A stretch of 64,000 bases of DNA, from contig NZ_CP071463.1 in assembly GCF_017352095.1 (NCBI RefSeq), forward strand, positions 2,232,001-2,296,000, given 5' to 3'. Under the pieces are notes generated by a model. The model saw nothing but the letters and a program-made list of their open reading frames with translations, ran no database searches and was not told the origin of the DNA. A program made the translations under genes and the position numbers. This DNA comes from Natrinema longum (GTDB lineage: Archaea; Halobacteriota; Halobacteria; Halobacteriales; Natrialbaceae). Positions 9,683 to 17,811 of the stretch are shown piece after piece; position 1 is the stretch's first letter; the number at the start of each line of letters is the position of its first letter.

Positions 9683-9707
9683 ACGTGCGGACGGAAGGGG
9701 TGTGTAC

Positions 9708-9780
9708 GGGATCGTGGGTTAGCTTGGTATACTTCGGGCCTTGGGTGCCCGTGACCCCGGTTCAAATCCGGGCGATCCCA
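9708..9780 (+). tRNA. tRNA-Pro (UGG)
   Basis: A 73-base cloverleaf. The acceptor stem GGGATCG pairs with CGATCCC, followed by discriminator A. The anticodon stem CGGGC/GCCCG encloses loop CTTGGGT, giving anticodon TGG (proline). The T arm is CCCGG-TTCAAAT-CCGGG. No CCA is encoded and there is no intron. A hairpin follows at 9792-9820. Confidence 0.95.
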
Positions 9781-9791
9781 TACGGTATAAA

Positions 9792-9820
9792 AGTAAAGCG
9801 GGCGCTTTTGCCGCTTTACT
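9792..9820 (+). terminator. Hairpin downstream of tRNA-Pro
   Basis: A perfect 10-base inverted repeat (AGTAAAGCGG/CCGCTTTACT) with a 9-base loop containing TTTT starts 12 bases after the tRNA. It is probably a terminator or processing element. Confidence 0.45.
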
Positions 9821-9944
9821 TCAGACGTTCTCAGACCGGTTAGCGGCCGCTTTCTGGCGGTAGTCGCGTGAGGGAGCTATTCTGGTGAGTCGACTGTCCG
9901 AACTCGAAAGTCGGATTCTTGCCCTATACATCAAACGACCGACA

Positions 9945-10145
9945 TCAATGGGGGATCCGACAGTATCGTGAGAGAGTCACAGCGTCCACCGCTTTGGCAC
10001 TGGTGAAAACGGGAGTCGAGGATCGGGCATGTCGGTGCCGGAACACGATCGGCCGGCGTGCGCCATGGCAGGGAACGCACAGGTATGGGTCACAATAGCC
10101 ACAGTGGGTGTTCGTGGATCGTCGTTTTGTGTTAATGTGTGTCAT
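9945..10145 (-). CDS. Doubtful small protein with a paired CxxC motif
   Basis: A 66-residue frame carrying HCGYCDPYLCVPCHG, that is two CxxC pairs four residues apart, as in small zinc-binding proteins that are common in haloarchaea. GGAGGTG abuts its ATG, and a TATTATT-like box lies about 40 bases upstream. Against it: it is basic and arginine/serine-rich rather than acidic, the spacing to the ribosome-binding-like sequence is too short, and codon use is atypical. Confidence 0.22.
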   Translation of the reverse strand: MTHINTKRRSTNTHCGYCDPYLCVPCHGARRPIVFRHRHARSSTPVFTSAKAVDAVTLSRYCRIPH

Positions 10146-10401
10146 CACCTCCACACCACTCACCACACGCTGTCCAATAATAAAGCTTTTCGATAGGGCA
10201 ATAGCTATACAACGACCAATATTAGGGGTCGTATGTGGTATCAAATGGATCAAAATACAATATTTTAATTTCTTTATCTGCCATGACAATGATTTGTGTT
10301 CGAATCGTATTCGAGGGGCAGCGTAACGGGATCGGTCGGCATAGATCGATCGCCTGCCTGCAAGCCAAACGGTTTCACAAGTCGGTCGATTGCCGACCCA
10401 C

Positions 10402-11040
10402 ATGGCTGCGCTCGTCTCGAGGTTCCAGCGATTGCTCATCAATGGAGTCGTGATCACGATTCCACTGGTCGCGACGCTACTCGTCGTCCTCGTCGTGTTC
10501 GATTTCATCCTCGGCGTGCTCTCGCCGATCGTTTCCGGTGTGACGTACGCCTGGCCCGACGAACCGCCGGTGGCAGTGATCCAGTTCGCGACGCTGCTGT
10601 CCGTGATCGGCTTTTTTCTGGTAGTCGGTCTCGTTGCGGAGTACACTCCCGGAACGTATCTCTCGGAGCGGGTCCACGCGACGATGGAGACGATTCCCGG
10701 CGTCAGTACCGTCTACGAGAGCGTTCGACGGGCGAGCAGGCTTCTCGCCGACGACGAAACGGATCAGTTTCAGGAGGTCAAGCTGGTCGAATTTCCCCAC
10801 GAGGGAGCGTACATGCTCGGCTTTCTCACCGCGGAGACGCCGGCCGTGGTCGAAGACAGTGCGGGCGAAGCCGGGATGGTGACGATCATGGTACCGCTCG
10901 CCCCGAACCCGGCGACGAACGGGTACGTCATGCACATGCCAGCCGAGAACGTCCACGAAGTCGATCTCACTGTCGAGGAGGCGTTCCGATCGATCGCGAC
11001 GCTCGGGGTCGCTGCCGATAGTCTCGGCGGCGACGGGTGA
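10402..11040 (+). CDS. DUF502 family membrane protein
   Basis: A 212-residue protein with two N-terminal membrane helices (about residues 11-35 and 57-80) and a conserved soluble part. The motifs IPGVSTVYESVRRASRLL, VKLVEFPHEGAYMLGFLT and VPLAPNPATNGYVMHMPAENV are diagnostic of DUF502 (COG2928). The family is widespread but uncharacterised. ATG 10402 is preferred over an in-frame TTG four codons earlier. MCM begins 62 bases downstream with its own promoter. Confidence 0.85.
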   Translation: MAALVSRFQRLLINGVVITIPLVATLLVVLVVFDFILGVLSPIVSGVTYAWPDEPPVAVIQFATLLSVIGFFLVVGLVAEYTPGTYLSERVHATMETIPGVSTVYESVRRASRLLADDETDQFQEVKLVEFPHEGAYMLGFLTAETPAVVEDSAGEAGMVTIMVPLAPNPATNGYVMHMPAENVHEVDLTVEEAFRSIATLGVAADSLGGDG

Positions 11041-11070
11041 CCGGATCAGTTCCACCCCGGTATACGACCA

Positions 11071-11098
11071 TTTATACCGGATGGCAGCCCTAGGAGGG
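11071..11098 (+). promoter_or_regulatory. mcm promoter and possible ribosome-binding sequence
   Basis: TTTATACC at 11071-11078 lies about 27 bases before the mcm ATG, which fits a leaderless or nearly leaderless transcript. GGAGGG at 11093-11098, five bases before the ATG at 11103, would also serve as a Shine-Dalgarno site if transcription starts further upstream. Confidence 0.5.
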
Positions 11099-11102
11099 TG
11101 CA

Positions 11103-14100
11103 ATGGCGCAAGCGGGAAATTCCGAACTCGTCGACGCTTTCGAGCAGTTCTTCCGCAACTACTACGACAACGAGATCAAGCAGCTTGCCCAGCGCTATCC
11201 GAACGAACAGCGGTCGATCCACGTCGACTGGCAGGACCTCTACCGATTCGATCCCGATCTCGCGGACGACTTCATCGCACAGCCCGAGCAACTCCAGCGC
11301 TACGCCGAAGAGGCGCTCCGACTGTACGACCTCCCGATCGACGTGAGCCTCGGGCAGGCCCACGTTCGGATCCGAAACCTCCCCGAAACCGAGTCCCCCG
11401 AGATCCGGGAGATCCGCGCTCGAGACATGAACTCCCTCGTCCAGGTTCACGGCATCGTCCGCAAGGCGACGGACGTCCGCCCGAAGATCGAGGAAGCGGC
11501 CTTCGAGTGCCAGCTCTGTGGGACCCTCTCCCGGGTCCCCCAGTCCAGTGGCGACTTTCAGGAGCCCCACGAGTGTCAGGGCTGTGAACGACAGGGCCCC
11601 TTCCGCGTCAACTTCGATCAATCCGAGTTCGTCGATTCCCAGAAGATCCGCGTCCAGGAGAGCCCCGAGGGACTCCGCGGCGGCGAAACGCCACAGGCAC
11701 TCGACATCAACATCGAAGACGACATCACCGGCGAAGTCACGCCCGGCGATCACGTCTCCGCGACCGGCGTCCTTCGACTCGAGCAACAGGGCGACCAGCA
11801 AGAGAAGTCGCCGGTCTTCGACTTCTACATGGAGGGGATGGCCGTCGAGATCGACGAAGAGCAGTTCGAGGACATGGACATCACCGAGGAAGACAAGAAG
11901 GCGATCTACGATATCTCCAATCAGGACGACGTCTACGAGAAGATGGTCGCCTCCATCGCACCCTCGATCTACGGCTACGATCAGGAGAAGCTCTCGATGA
12001 TCCTGCAGCTGTTCTCGGGGGTGACGAAACAACTGCCCGACGGCTCGCGGATTCGCGGGGATCTGCATATGCTTCTCATCGGTGATCCGGGTACCGGGAA
12101 GAGCCAGATGCTCGCATACATCGAGAACATCGCGCCGCGGGCCGTCTACACCTCCGGGAAAGGGTCGTCCTCGGCCGGTCTCACGGCTGCGGCCGTTCGC
12201 GACGACTTCGGGGACGGACAGCAGTGGACGCTCGAGGCCGGCGCGCTCGTCCTCGCAGATCGGGGGATCGCCGCCATCGACGAACTCGACAAGATGCGGT
12301 GTGTGACAGGTGATACACTTGTCTACACTGGTAACGGCATCAAACCGATCCGTGAACTCGCGCACGAATCGGTTACTGACGGCTCGATCGAATCACTCGA
12401 GAACGGCCGGACGATCCGAGATGTCGATACAGAGGTCTGGACGATGACTGCGGACGGGGCCGTAACCAAACGCGACGTCCGTGCGATCCACGAATACGAC
12501 GCACCGGATGAACTCCGTGAAATCGAACTGGAGAGCGGGGAACGGCTAGCGACGACAGCCGACCACCCGTTCTTCGTTCTGGAGGATGGAAAGCGAAAAG
12601 AACGCCACGCCCAGCACCTCAGCGAGGGCGATTGGGTATACGTTCCTCGAACGGTTCCGGCGGCAGTCACAGACGGTGGCGTGAGCGTGTTGCCGGCTTC
12701 CGAGAGCGATGCAGATATCGAGCATCTCACCGCCGCCCACGGTGCAATTTTGGGATATATCGCCGGTGATGGAAACGTCATCTACAATCGAGACGATGGA
12801 AGCTACGGCTTCCGCTTTACGAACAAAGAAGCAGAGCTTCTGAACGACTTCGAAAAGGCCTGTACGAAAGCGTTCGATACACAACCCGTCCGCCACCCGA
12901 GTGAACAACGCGACGACGGTGTCGAAACGGTCCGCATCCACGGAAAACAGTACGTCGACGAACTTCTCGACGCGGGTGCAAACCTCGAGACGTACGACGG
13001 GAAACGACTTCCGGAGGCAGTTACCCAGGCGTCCAGAGAAACGAAAGCCGCGTTCGCCTGCGCCCTCGCAGATTCGGAGGGGACGGTCGACGAACGCGCC
13101 GTCAAGATCCATTCATCGAGCTACGAGCTACTGCTCGGGACGAAAATGCTCCTGCTCGAGTTCGGTATCTCGAGTCAGATCCAAACACGAACGTACGAAG
13201 ACCAGCGTGATCTGTTCGTCCTCGCAATCACGTCCCACCGATCGTTGGAGGCCTTCGATCGTCATATCGGATTTACGCTCGAGCGAAAGCAGCGCGCGCT
13301 GAAACGAGCAAGCGAACGAACGACCGGAACTCGAACGATTTTGGACGTACTTCCGGAGTGTGGAGAGCTGTTCGAACAGGCACGCGGTGCACTTCGTCTC
13401 TACCAATCCGAGTGCGGCCTCGACAACGATTCGACTTACTGCAACTTCGAGAACGAGGATGCGAACGCATCGCTGCGGCTCTCGGAGAGAATTCTCGAGG
13501 CGTTCGAAGACAGAAAAGCGACTGCAGGCGATCACTACGACGAACTCGCGTCCAAGACGTCCTGGGCGCGGCTAGAGGTACTCCGTGAGCGATACCACGT
13601 GTCACAGCAGGAGCTAACGGCAGAGCTATCGTTCTCTCAGTCGCATCTCTCGACCCACTGGGGGAGCGATACTGAACTCCGAGAACGAGTTCGACGACGG
13701 CTACGGGAGCTGCTCGCCACGCCGGCGTCGGTCGATCTCGAACCGCTCCGAAACCTCATCAAAGCCGACGTGAAGTGGCGCCGCGTAGCGAACGTTCGAT
13801 CGATAGCATCGCGAGATCACACCGACACTAGAGTACAGGTGCTCGAACAGCGACTCGCCGACGAAATCGGAGCGACGACCGTCGACTCGGTTCAGGAACG
13901 GGCACGGTCGTTGACCGAGACGGACGAAGTAGCCGAAACGTGGGACGGACTGCGGAAACAGCTGGCGGAATACGGAATTTCGTTCCGGCGAGTCGCAGCG
14001 GAGATGGACGTCGACGGGTCCACGGTTTCACGATGGTTCACCGGGACCGTCGATATCGGAAACTTCGATACCGTCCGCTCCGTCTGTGGCGAGTTGCTCG

Positions 14101-15131
14101 AGATAAAACGGAAGCGAATCGCAGAACTGCTCGGAAAAATCGAGCGGCGGGCGGAGCCGCGGGTATACGATCTCACCGTCGAAGGCACGCACAATTTCAT
14201 CGCGAACGGAATGGTCGTCCACAACTCCGAGGACCGGTCCGCCATGCACGAGGCCCTCGAGCAACAGAAGATTTCGGTCTCGAAGGCGGGGATCAACGCC
14301 ACGCTCAAGTCCCGCTGTTCGCTGCTGGGCGCGGCAAACCCCAAGTACGGTCGCTTCGACCAGTACGAGCCGATCAGCGAGCAGATCGACCTCGAGCCGG
14401 CGCTGATCTCGCGGTTCGATCTGATCTTTACGGTGACGGACACGCCCGACGAGGAGAAAGACCGCAACCTCGCGGAACACATCATCACGACCAACTACGC
14501 CGGCGAGTTGACGACCCAGCGCGAGGAGATGTCGAGCCTCGAGGTCAGTACCGACGAGATCGACGAGATGACCGAGCAGGTCGACCCGGAGATCGACGCG
14601 GAGCTCCTGCGCAAGTACATCGCCTACGCCAAACAGAACTGCCACCCGCGAATGACCGAGGCGGCCCGCAACGCGATCCGGGATTTCTACGTCGATCTGC
14701 GTTCGAAGGGGACCGACGAGGACGCAGCGGTCCCCGTCACGGCCCGCAAGCTCGAGGCGCTGGTTCGGCTCTCGGAGGCGAGCGCCCGCGTTCGGCTGTC
14801 GGATACGGTCGAGCAAGACGACGCCGAGCGCGTCATCGAGATCGTACGTTCGTGTCTCCAGGACGTCGGGGTCGATCCCGAGACCGGCGAGTTCGACGCG
14901 GACATCGTCGAGGCCGGGACCTCGAAGTCCCAGCGCGATCGGATCAAGAACCTGAAGGGGCTGATCAGCGATATCGAGGAGGAGTACGACGACGGCGCGC
15001 CGGTCGATATCGTCCTCGAGCGAGCCGAGGAAGTCGGGATGGACCACTCCAAGGCCGAACACGAGATCGACAAACTCAAACAGAAAGGCGAGGTCTACGA
15101 GCCGAGTACGGACACGCTTCGGACGACGTAG
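11103..15131 (+). CDS. mcm: Minichromosome maintenance helicase MCM, with intein
   Basis: The replicative helicase precursor is 1342 residues; removing a 642-residue intein leaves a 700-residue MCM, the normal haloarchaeal length. The N-terminal domain has a C2C2 zinc site (CQLCG...CQGCE, about residues 137-160). Walker A GDPGTGKS is at 327-334. Walker B IDELDKM is at about 393-399. After the intein come SEDRSAMHEALEQQ, the sensor region GAANPKYGRFD and arginine-finger motif SRFDLIF. The C-terminus (SDIEEEYDDGAPVDIVLERAEEVG) is the winged helix. Splicing is needed for function because the intein splits the ATPase site. Confidence 0.97.
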   Translation: MAQAGNSELVDAFEQFFRNYYDNEIKQLAQRYPNEQRSIHVDWQDLYRFDPDLADDFIAQPEQLQRYAEEALRLYDLPIDVSLGQAHVRIRNLPETESPEIREIRARDMNSLVQVHGIVRKATDVRPKIEEAAFECQLCGTLSRVPQSSGDFQEPHECQGCERQGPFRVNFDQSEFVDSQKIRVQESPEGLRGGETPQALDINIEDDITGEVTPGDHVSATGVLRLEQQGDQQEKSPVFDFYMEGMAVEIDEEQFEDMDITEEDKKAIYDISNQDDVYEKMVASIAPSIYGYDQEKLSMILQLFSGVTKQLPDGSRIRGDLHMLLIGDPGTGKSQMLAYIENIAPRAVYTSGKGSSSAGLTAAAVRDDFGDGQQWTLEAGALVLADRGIAAIDELDKMRCVTGDTLVYTGNGIKPIRELAHESVTDGSIESLENGRTIRDVDTEVWTMTADGAVTKRDVRAIHEYDAPDELREIELESGERLATTADHPFFVLEDGKRKERHAQHLSEGDWVYVPRTVPAAVTDGGVSVLPASESDADIEHLTAAHGAILGYIAGDGNVIYNRDDGSYGFRFTNKEAELLNDFEKACTKAFDTQPVRHPSEQRDDGVETVRIHGKQYVDELLDAGANLETYDGKRLPEAVTQASRETKAAFACALADSEGTVDERAVKIHSSSYELLLGTKMLLLEFGISSQIQTRTYEDQRDLFVLAITSHRSLEAFDRHIGFTLERKQRALKRASERTTGTRTILDVLPECGELFEQARGALRLYQSECGLDNDSTYCNFENEDANASLRLSERILEAFEDRKATAGDHYDELASKTSWARLEVLRERYHVSQQELTAELSFSQSHLSTHWGSDTELRERVRRRLRELLATPASVDLEPLRNLIKADVKWRRVANVRSIASRDHTDTRVQVLEQRLADEIGATTVDSVQERARSLTETDEVAETWDGLRKQLAEYGISFRRVAAEMDVDGSTVSRWFTGTVDIGNFDTVRSVCGELLEIKRKRIAELLGKIERRAEPRVYDLTVEGTHNFIANGMVVHNSEDRSAMHEALEQQKISVSKAGINATLKSRCSLLGAANPKYGRFDQYEPISEQIDLEPALISRFDLIFTVTDTPDEEKDRNLAEHIITTNYAGELTTQREEMSSLEVSTDEIDEMTEQVDPEIDAELLRKYIAYAKQNCHPRMTEAARNAIRDFYVDLRSKGTDEDAAVPVTARKLEALVRLSEASARVRLSDTVEQDDAERVIEIVRSCLQDVGVDPETGEFDADIVEAGTSKSQRDRIKNLKGLISDIEEEYDDGAPVDIVLERAEEVGMDHSKAEHEIDKLKQKGEVYEPSTDTLRTT
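12300..14225 (+). mobile_element. Intein with LAGLIDADG homing endonuclease in MCM
   Basis: The intein starts at Cys400 of the precursor (CVTGDTLVYTGNG) and ends in VVHN before extein Ser. Block B is TTADH, with His at intein residue 89. Two LAGLIDADG motifs are visible: LGYIAGDGN (151-159) and FACALADSEG (252-261). This identifies a splicing and homing element of 642 residues. The part after the endonuclease (about 300-600) is unusually long. It contains two helix-turn-helix-like stretches: HVSQQELTAELSFSQSHLS at about 434-452, and ISFRRVAAEMDVDGSTVSRW at about 560-580. Codon choice is less extreme than in the exteins, consistent with transfer. The insertion lies just after Walker B, a conserved host site. 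Confidence 0.95.
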
Positions 15132-15245
15132 CTGCCATGCACCTATCGCGGGCCGCGCGATCGGGCCGTCGTTTTGCTCGAGATCGACGAAGCCATAGCT
15201 GAGATGGCTGTCGATGGCAGTGCCGAAGCGCAAGGGGGGCGGTCG

Positions 15246-16103
15246 TCAGGATCGCTGCAAGACCAAGCACGCACCGAGAAGGGCAACGAGGCTAGCCGTC
15301 ACACCGAATCCGGGGACGGTATCCTCGCCGCTGTCGTTCTCGTCGCCGGAATCGGTATCAGTTTCGTTTTCAGCAGTCGTTTCGTCGTCGGTATCGACGC
15401 TACTCTCGACAGTTTCGTTGTCCGGCGTTTCGTTGGTCGCTGAGGTATCGAGGGTGAAGTTTCGCGTCGTGGTCTCGTTTACCTCGATCGTTACTGTCCC
15501 ATTGGTACGGCGGTCTTTGTCGTGTGCTATCGCAGTCACGTCGTACTCGCCGGGCTCGAGGTCGATCTCGAACTCGCCGTCGTCGTTCGCAGTGGCGGTG
15601 AACGTTCCGATTGAACGAACTCTACTGTTCGGTATCGGATCACCGTCTTCGTCGGTGATCGTGCCGGTGAGCGTTCCTGTCGGCGTTTCGTTGATCGCCG
15701 AGGTGTTCAACGTGAAGTTCTGCCTCGTCGTCTCGTTTGCCTCGATCGTTACTGTCTGATCGGTGTAGCGATTTGGACTGCTCATCGTGACAATGACGGT
15801 GTACTCTCCAGGCTCGAGGTCGACCTCGAACTCGCCGTCGTCATCCGTGTTCGTGAGAGACGCGCCGGATAAGTGGAGTGTGGCGTCCGGTATCGGGTCT
15901 CCGTCTTCGTCAGCGACTGTCCCGGTGAGCGTTCCGTTAGTCGTTTCGTTCGTCTCCTGACTCGCAATGGACTCGGTGCCGGGGTCGTCTTGGAGGCGAT
16001 GGAAGTCGCTCTCTGCGGCGGTAACACCACTGAGTCCACCGATGGAGACGAGTACGAGCACCGTGATGGAGAGGGCGGCAAGTCGGTTTCTATCCATGTC
16101 CAC
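15246..16103 (-). CDS. PGF-CTERM surface protein with two carboxypeptidase-regulatory-like repeats
   Basis: A 285-residue exported protein. An N-terminal signal sequence (hydrophobic to about residue 29) is followed by two similar beta domains of the CarboxypepD_reg type. They begin GTLTGTVADEDGDPIPDA (about 57) and GTLTGTITDEDGDPIPNS (about 141). Many N-x-T sequons suggest N-glycosylation. An acidic Thr/Glu/Asp stalk leads to the PGF-CTERM signal VPGFGVTASLVALLGACLVLQ, which archaeosortase A normally replaces with a lipid anchor. The role is probably structural or adhesive at the cell surface. A second Met two codons in is an equally possible start. Confidence 0.88.
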   Translation of the reverse strand: MDMDRNRLAALSITVLVLVSIGGLSGVTAAESDFHRLQDDPGTESIASQETNETTNGTLTGTVADEDGDPIPDATLHLSGASLTNTDDDGEFEVDLEPGEYTVIVTMSSPNRYTDQTVTIEANETTRQNFTLNTSAINETPTGTLTGTITDEDGDPIPNSRVRSIGTFTATANDDGEFEIDLEPGEYDVTAIAHDKDRRTNGTVTIEVNETTTRNFTLDTSATNETPDNETVESSVDTDDETTAENETDTDSGDENDSGEDTVPGFGVTASLVALLGACLVLQRS

Positions 16104-16120
16104 AGCATCAATACGACTAT

Positions 16121-16137
16121 TATATAATTTAAATTTT
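16121..16137 (-). promoter_or_regulatory. Promoter of the PGF-CTERM gene
   Basis: ATTATATAATTTAAA lies about 20-34 bases before the ATG at 16103, a strong TATA-like element placed for leaderless transcription. The flanking 16104-16378 gap is AT-rich and holds an imperfect dyad ATAGTA...TACTAT near 16240-16270. No gene is seen in it. Confidence 0.45.
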
Positions 16138-16378
16138 ATAATTTAAAGAAATGGTTCGAATCCGATTACGGACAGATCAGACCCAGTCCGCTGCTTGGCC
16201 GTCTACGATCACATATGCAAATACCGACAAGTCGATTAATAGTACGGAGGTCCCCGTAGACGATACTATACGAACTTATGACTGTTATGTAGTCTAATCG
16301 AAAGACTCGGAGTGCCTCTGAGCGGACTATTAATGATCCCCAACTACGCCCGACTGAGACCGTTCTCGGGACCGCATC

Positions 16379-17278
16379 TCAGAGTTTCCGCAGTGCGGTG
16401 ACGGTCGATCGAATCGTCACTGGCGCGACGTCGGCGACCTCGGCCGCCGCGGCCTGCGTCAGTGACGGCCACTCCTCACGTTCGCCCGCGGCTTTGTAGA
16501 GACAGCCGGCAGCGACGCCGCTGGGATTGCGGCCGCCGATCAGCCCGGCCTCGAGCAAGGCGGTGACGTGTTCGCGGGCGCGACGCTCGACGGCCGATCC
16601 GACCTCGAGTTTCGAGGCGTACCGGGGCAGGTACTGCGTGGGGTCGATCGGCCCCGTCGGGAGACCGAGTTCCCGGTTCAACGCGTCGTAGGCGACCGAA
16701 AGCTCGTCGCCGTCGGCTCGTGCGACGTCGGCGATCTCGTCGGTCGTCCGGGGGACCGAACGGGTTCGACAGGTCGCATAGATCGCGGCAGCAGCAAACC
16801 CCTCGAGTGACCGTCCCTGAAGCAGGTCTTCGGATTGAGCGGACTCGAAGAGGGCACAGGCTTGCTCTCTGGTCGAGTCCGGCAGCGAGAGCAAAGCAGT
16901 GATCCGTCTGATTTCGGCGAATCCGTACACCTGATTCCGCTCGGCCTTCGAGGAGATACGCGCGCGATTGTGTTCCCGGCGTAAGCGGGCGATCTGTCGG
17001 CGTTTGCGGCCGGTCAGTCGGGAACTATATCCCGACTCCGAACCGGAGCCGTAGCCGATCTCCGTCGAGAGTCCCCGGTCGTGTCTCGATCGAGTCAGCG
17101 GTGCGCCGGTCCGTCGCCGATCGGTGTCGTCGTCCTCGAACGACCGCCATTCTGGGCCGTGATCGATCCGATCTTCGGCGGAGATCAGTCCGCATTCCTC
17201 ACAGATGATTTCAGAACCGTTCCGCCGTAATCTGCCGTTGCACTCCGGGCAGATTGCACATGAATCGGTATCTGCCAT
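16379..17278 (-). CDS. tfb: Transcription initiation factor IIB (TFB)
   Basis: A 299-residue TFB, which bridges TBP-bound promoter DNA and RNA polymerase. The N-terminal zinc ribbon has Cys10, 13, 26 and 29 (CPEC...CEEC). The B-finger/linker segment reads GPEWRSFEDDD. Two cyclin-fold repeats follow (about 110-200 and 205-299), with GRSLEGFAAAAIYATCR and RNPSGVAAGCLYKAAG. Haloarchaea have several TFBs with different promoter preferences; this one has a divergent linker. It is transcribed alone. Confidence 0.93.
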   Translation of the reverse strand: MADTDSCAICPECNGRLRRNGSEIICEECGLISAEDRIDHGPEWRSFEDDDTDRRRTGAPLTRSRHDRGLSTEIGYGSGSESGYSSRLTGRKRRQIARLRREHNRARISSKAERNQVYGFAEIRRITALLSLPDSTREQACALFESAQSEDLLQGRSLEGFAAAAIYATCRTRSVPRTTDEIADVARADGDELSVAYDALNRELGLPTGPIDPTQYLPRYASKLEVGSAVERRAREHVTALLEAGLIGGRNPSGVAAGCLYKAAGEREEWPSLTQAAAAEVADVAPVTIRSTVTALRKL

Positions 17279-17370
17279 TGGTTATTCCTTACGTTCAGTT
17301 GTCTACCCCTGGTATTTAAATTGTTGGGGATATGAACCAAGGGCCGAAAACGGGAGACGAAATGGGCCGG

Positions 17371-17721
17371 CTACCGGTCGAGTAACCGCGCCAGCAGGGA
17401 CCGCGATCGAGAGTCGGACGACGCAAGCGACGGATCGTTCGAGTCGTCCCGATCGGACAGCACGCGTTCGTACTGATCGACGACGGCCTGTCGACGGGTT
17501 CTGCTCGCCGCTAACGCGTCCTCGAGGGCGGCGATCCGCGTTCGGAGTCGGGTTCGTTCGATGCGGTACGAAAGCGGCGGTTCCCGCAGTTCCGAACCGG
17601 TAGGTCGGTGGGGCGGCTGTCGGCTCCGGATACTCGAGCCAGCAGTCGGATTCTGTGGAGTGATGCGAGTCGGCTCGTCACTGACGACGGAAGAATCGGG
17701 ACCTCGTTGTTCGGCGGACAT
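17371..17721 (-). CDS. Hypothetical protein with C-terminal coiled coil
   Basis: A 116-residue protein. The first half is Ser/Pro/Arg-rich and probably disordered. Residues about 55-95 (RIERTRLRTRIAALEDALAASRTRRQAVVDQYERVL) form a clear coiled coil, and the tail is Ser/Asp-rich. The ATG at 17721 is favoured over one 26 codons upstream because codon bias begins there. No family recognised. Confidence 0.5.
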   Translation of the reverse strand: MSAEQRGPDSSVVSDEPTRITPQNPTAGSSIRSRQPPHRPTGSELREPPLSYRIERTRLRTRIAALEDALAASRTRRQAVVDQYERVLSDRDDSNDPSLASSDSRSRSLLARLLDR

Positions 17722-17811
17722 GGCTCGTTTCGGAGTTCTCCACGGACCGGCAAAAAGCTCAGTCAGTCGGGTGTCAGACGCGTCTGACGCGGGTCGCACG
17801 TTCGACCGACG

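Larger units (their letters stand above)
9781..10401. other. AT-rich intergenic region after tRNA-Pro
   Basis: About 620 bases with lower GC than the flanks, especially 10130-10300. It holds the tRNA hairpin, one doubtful small Cys-motif frame on the minus strand, and the upstream region of the DUF502 gene. I see no second copy of the tRNA-Pro 3' end, so no proof of an integrated element. Confidence 0.6.

Noticed and set aside
9781-10401. Integrated element at tRNA-Pro
   Set aside because: No second copy of the tRNA-Pro 3' end and no integrase; only AT-rich DNA.
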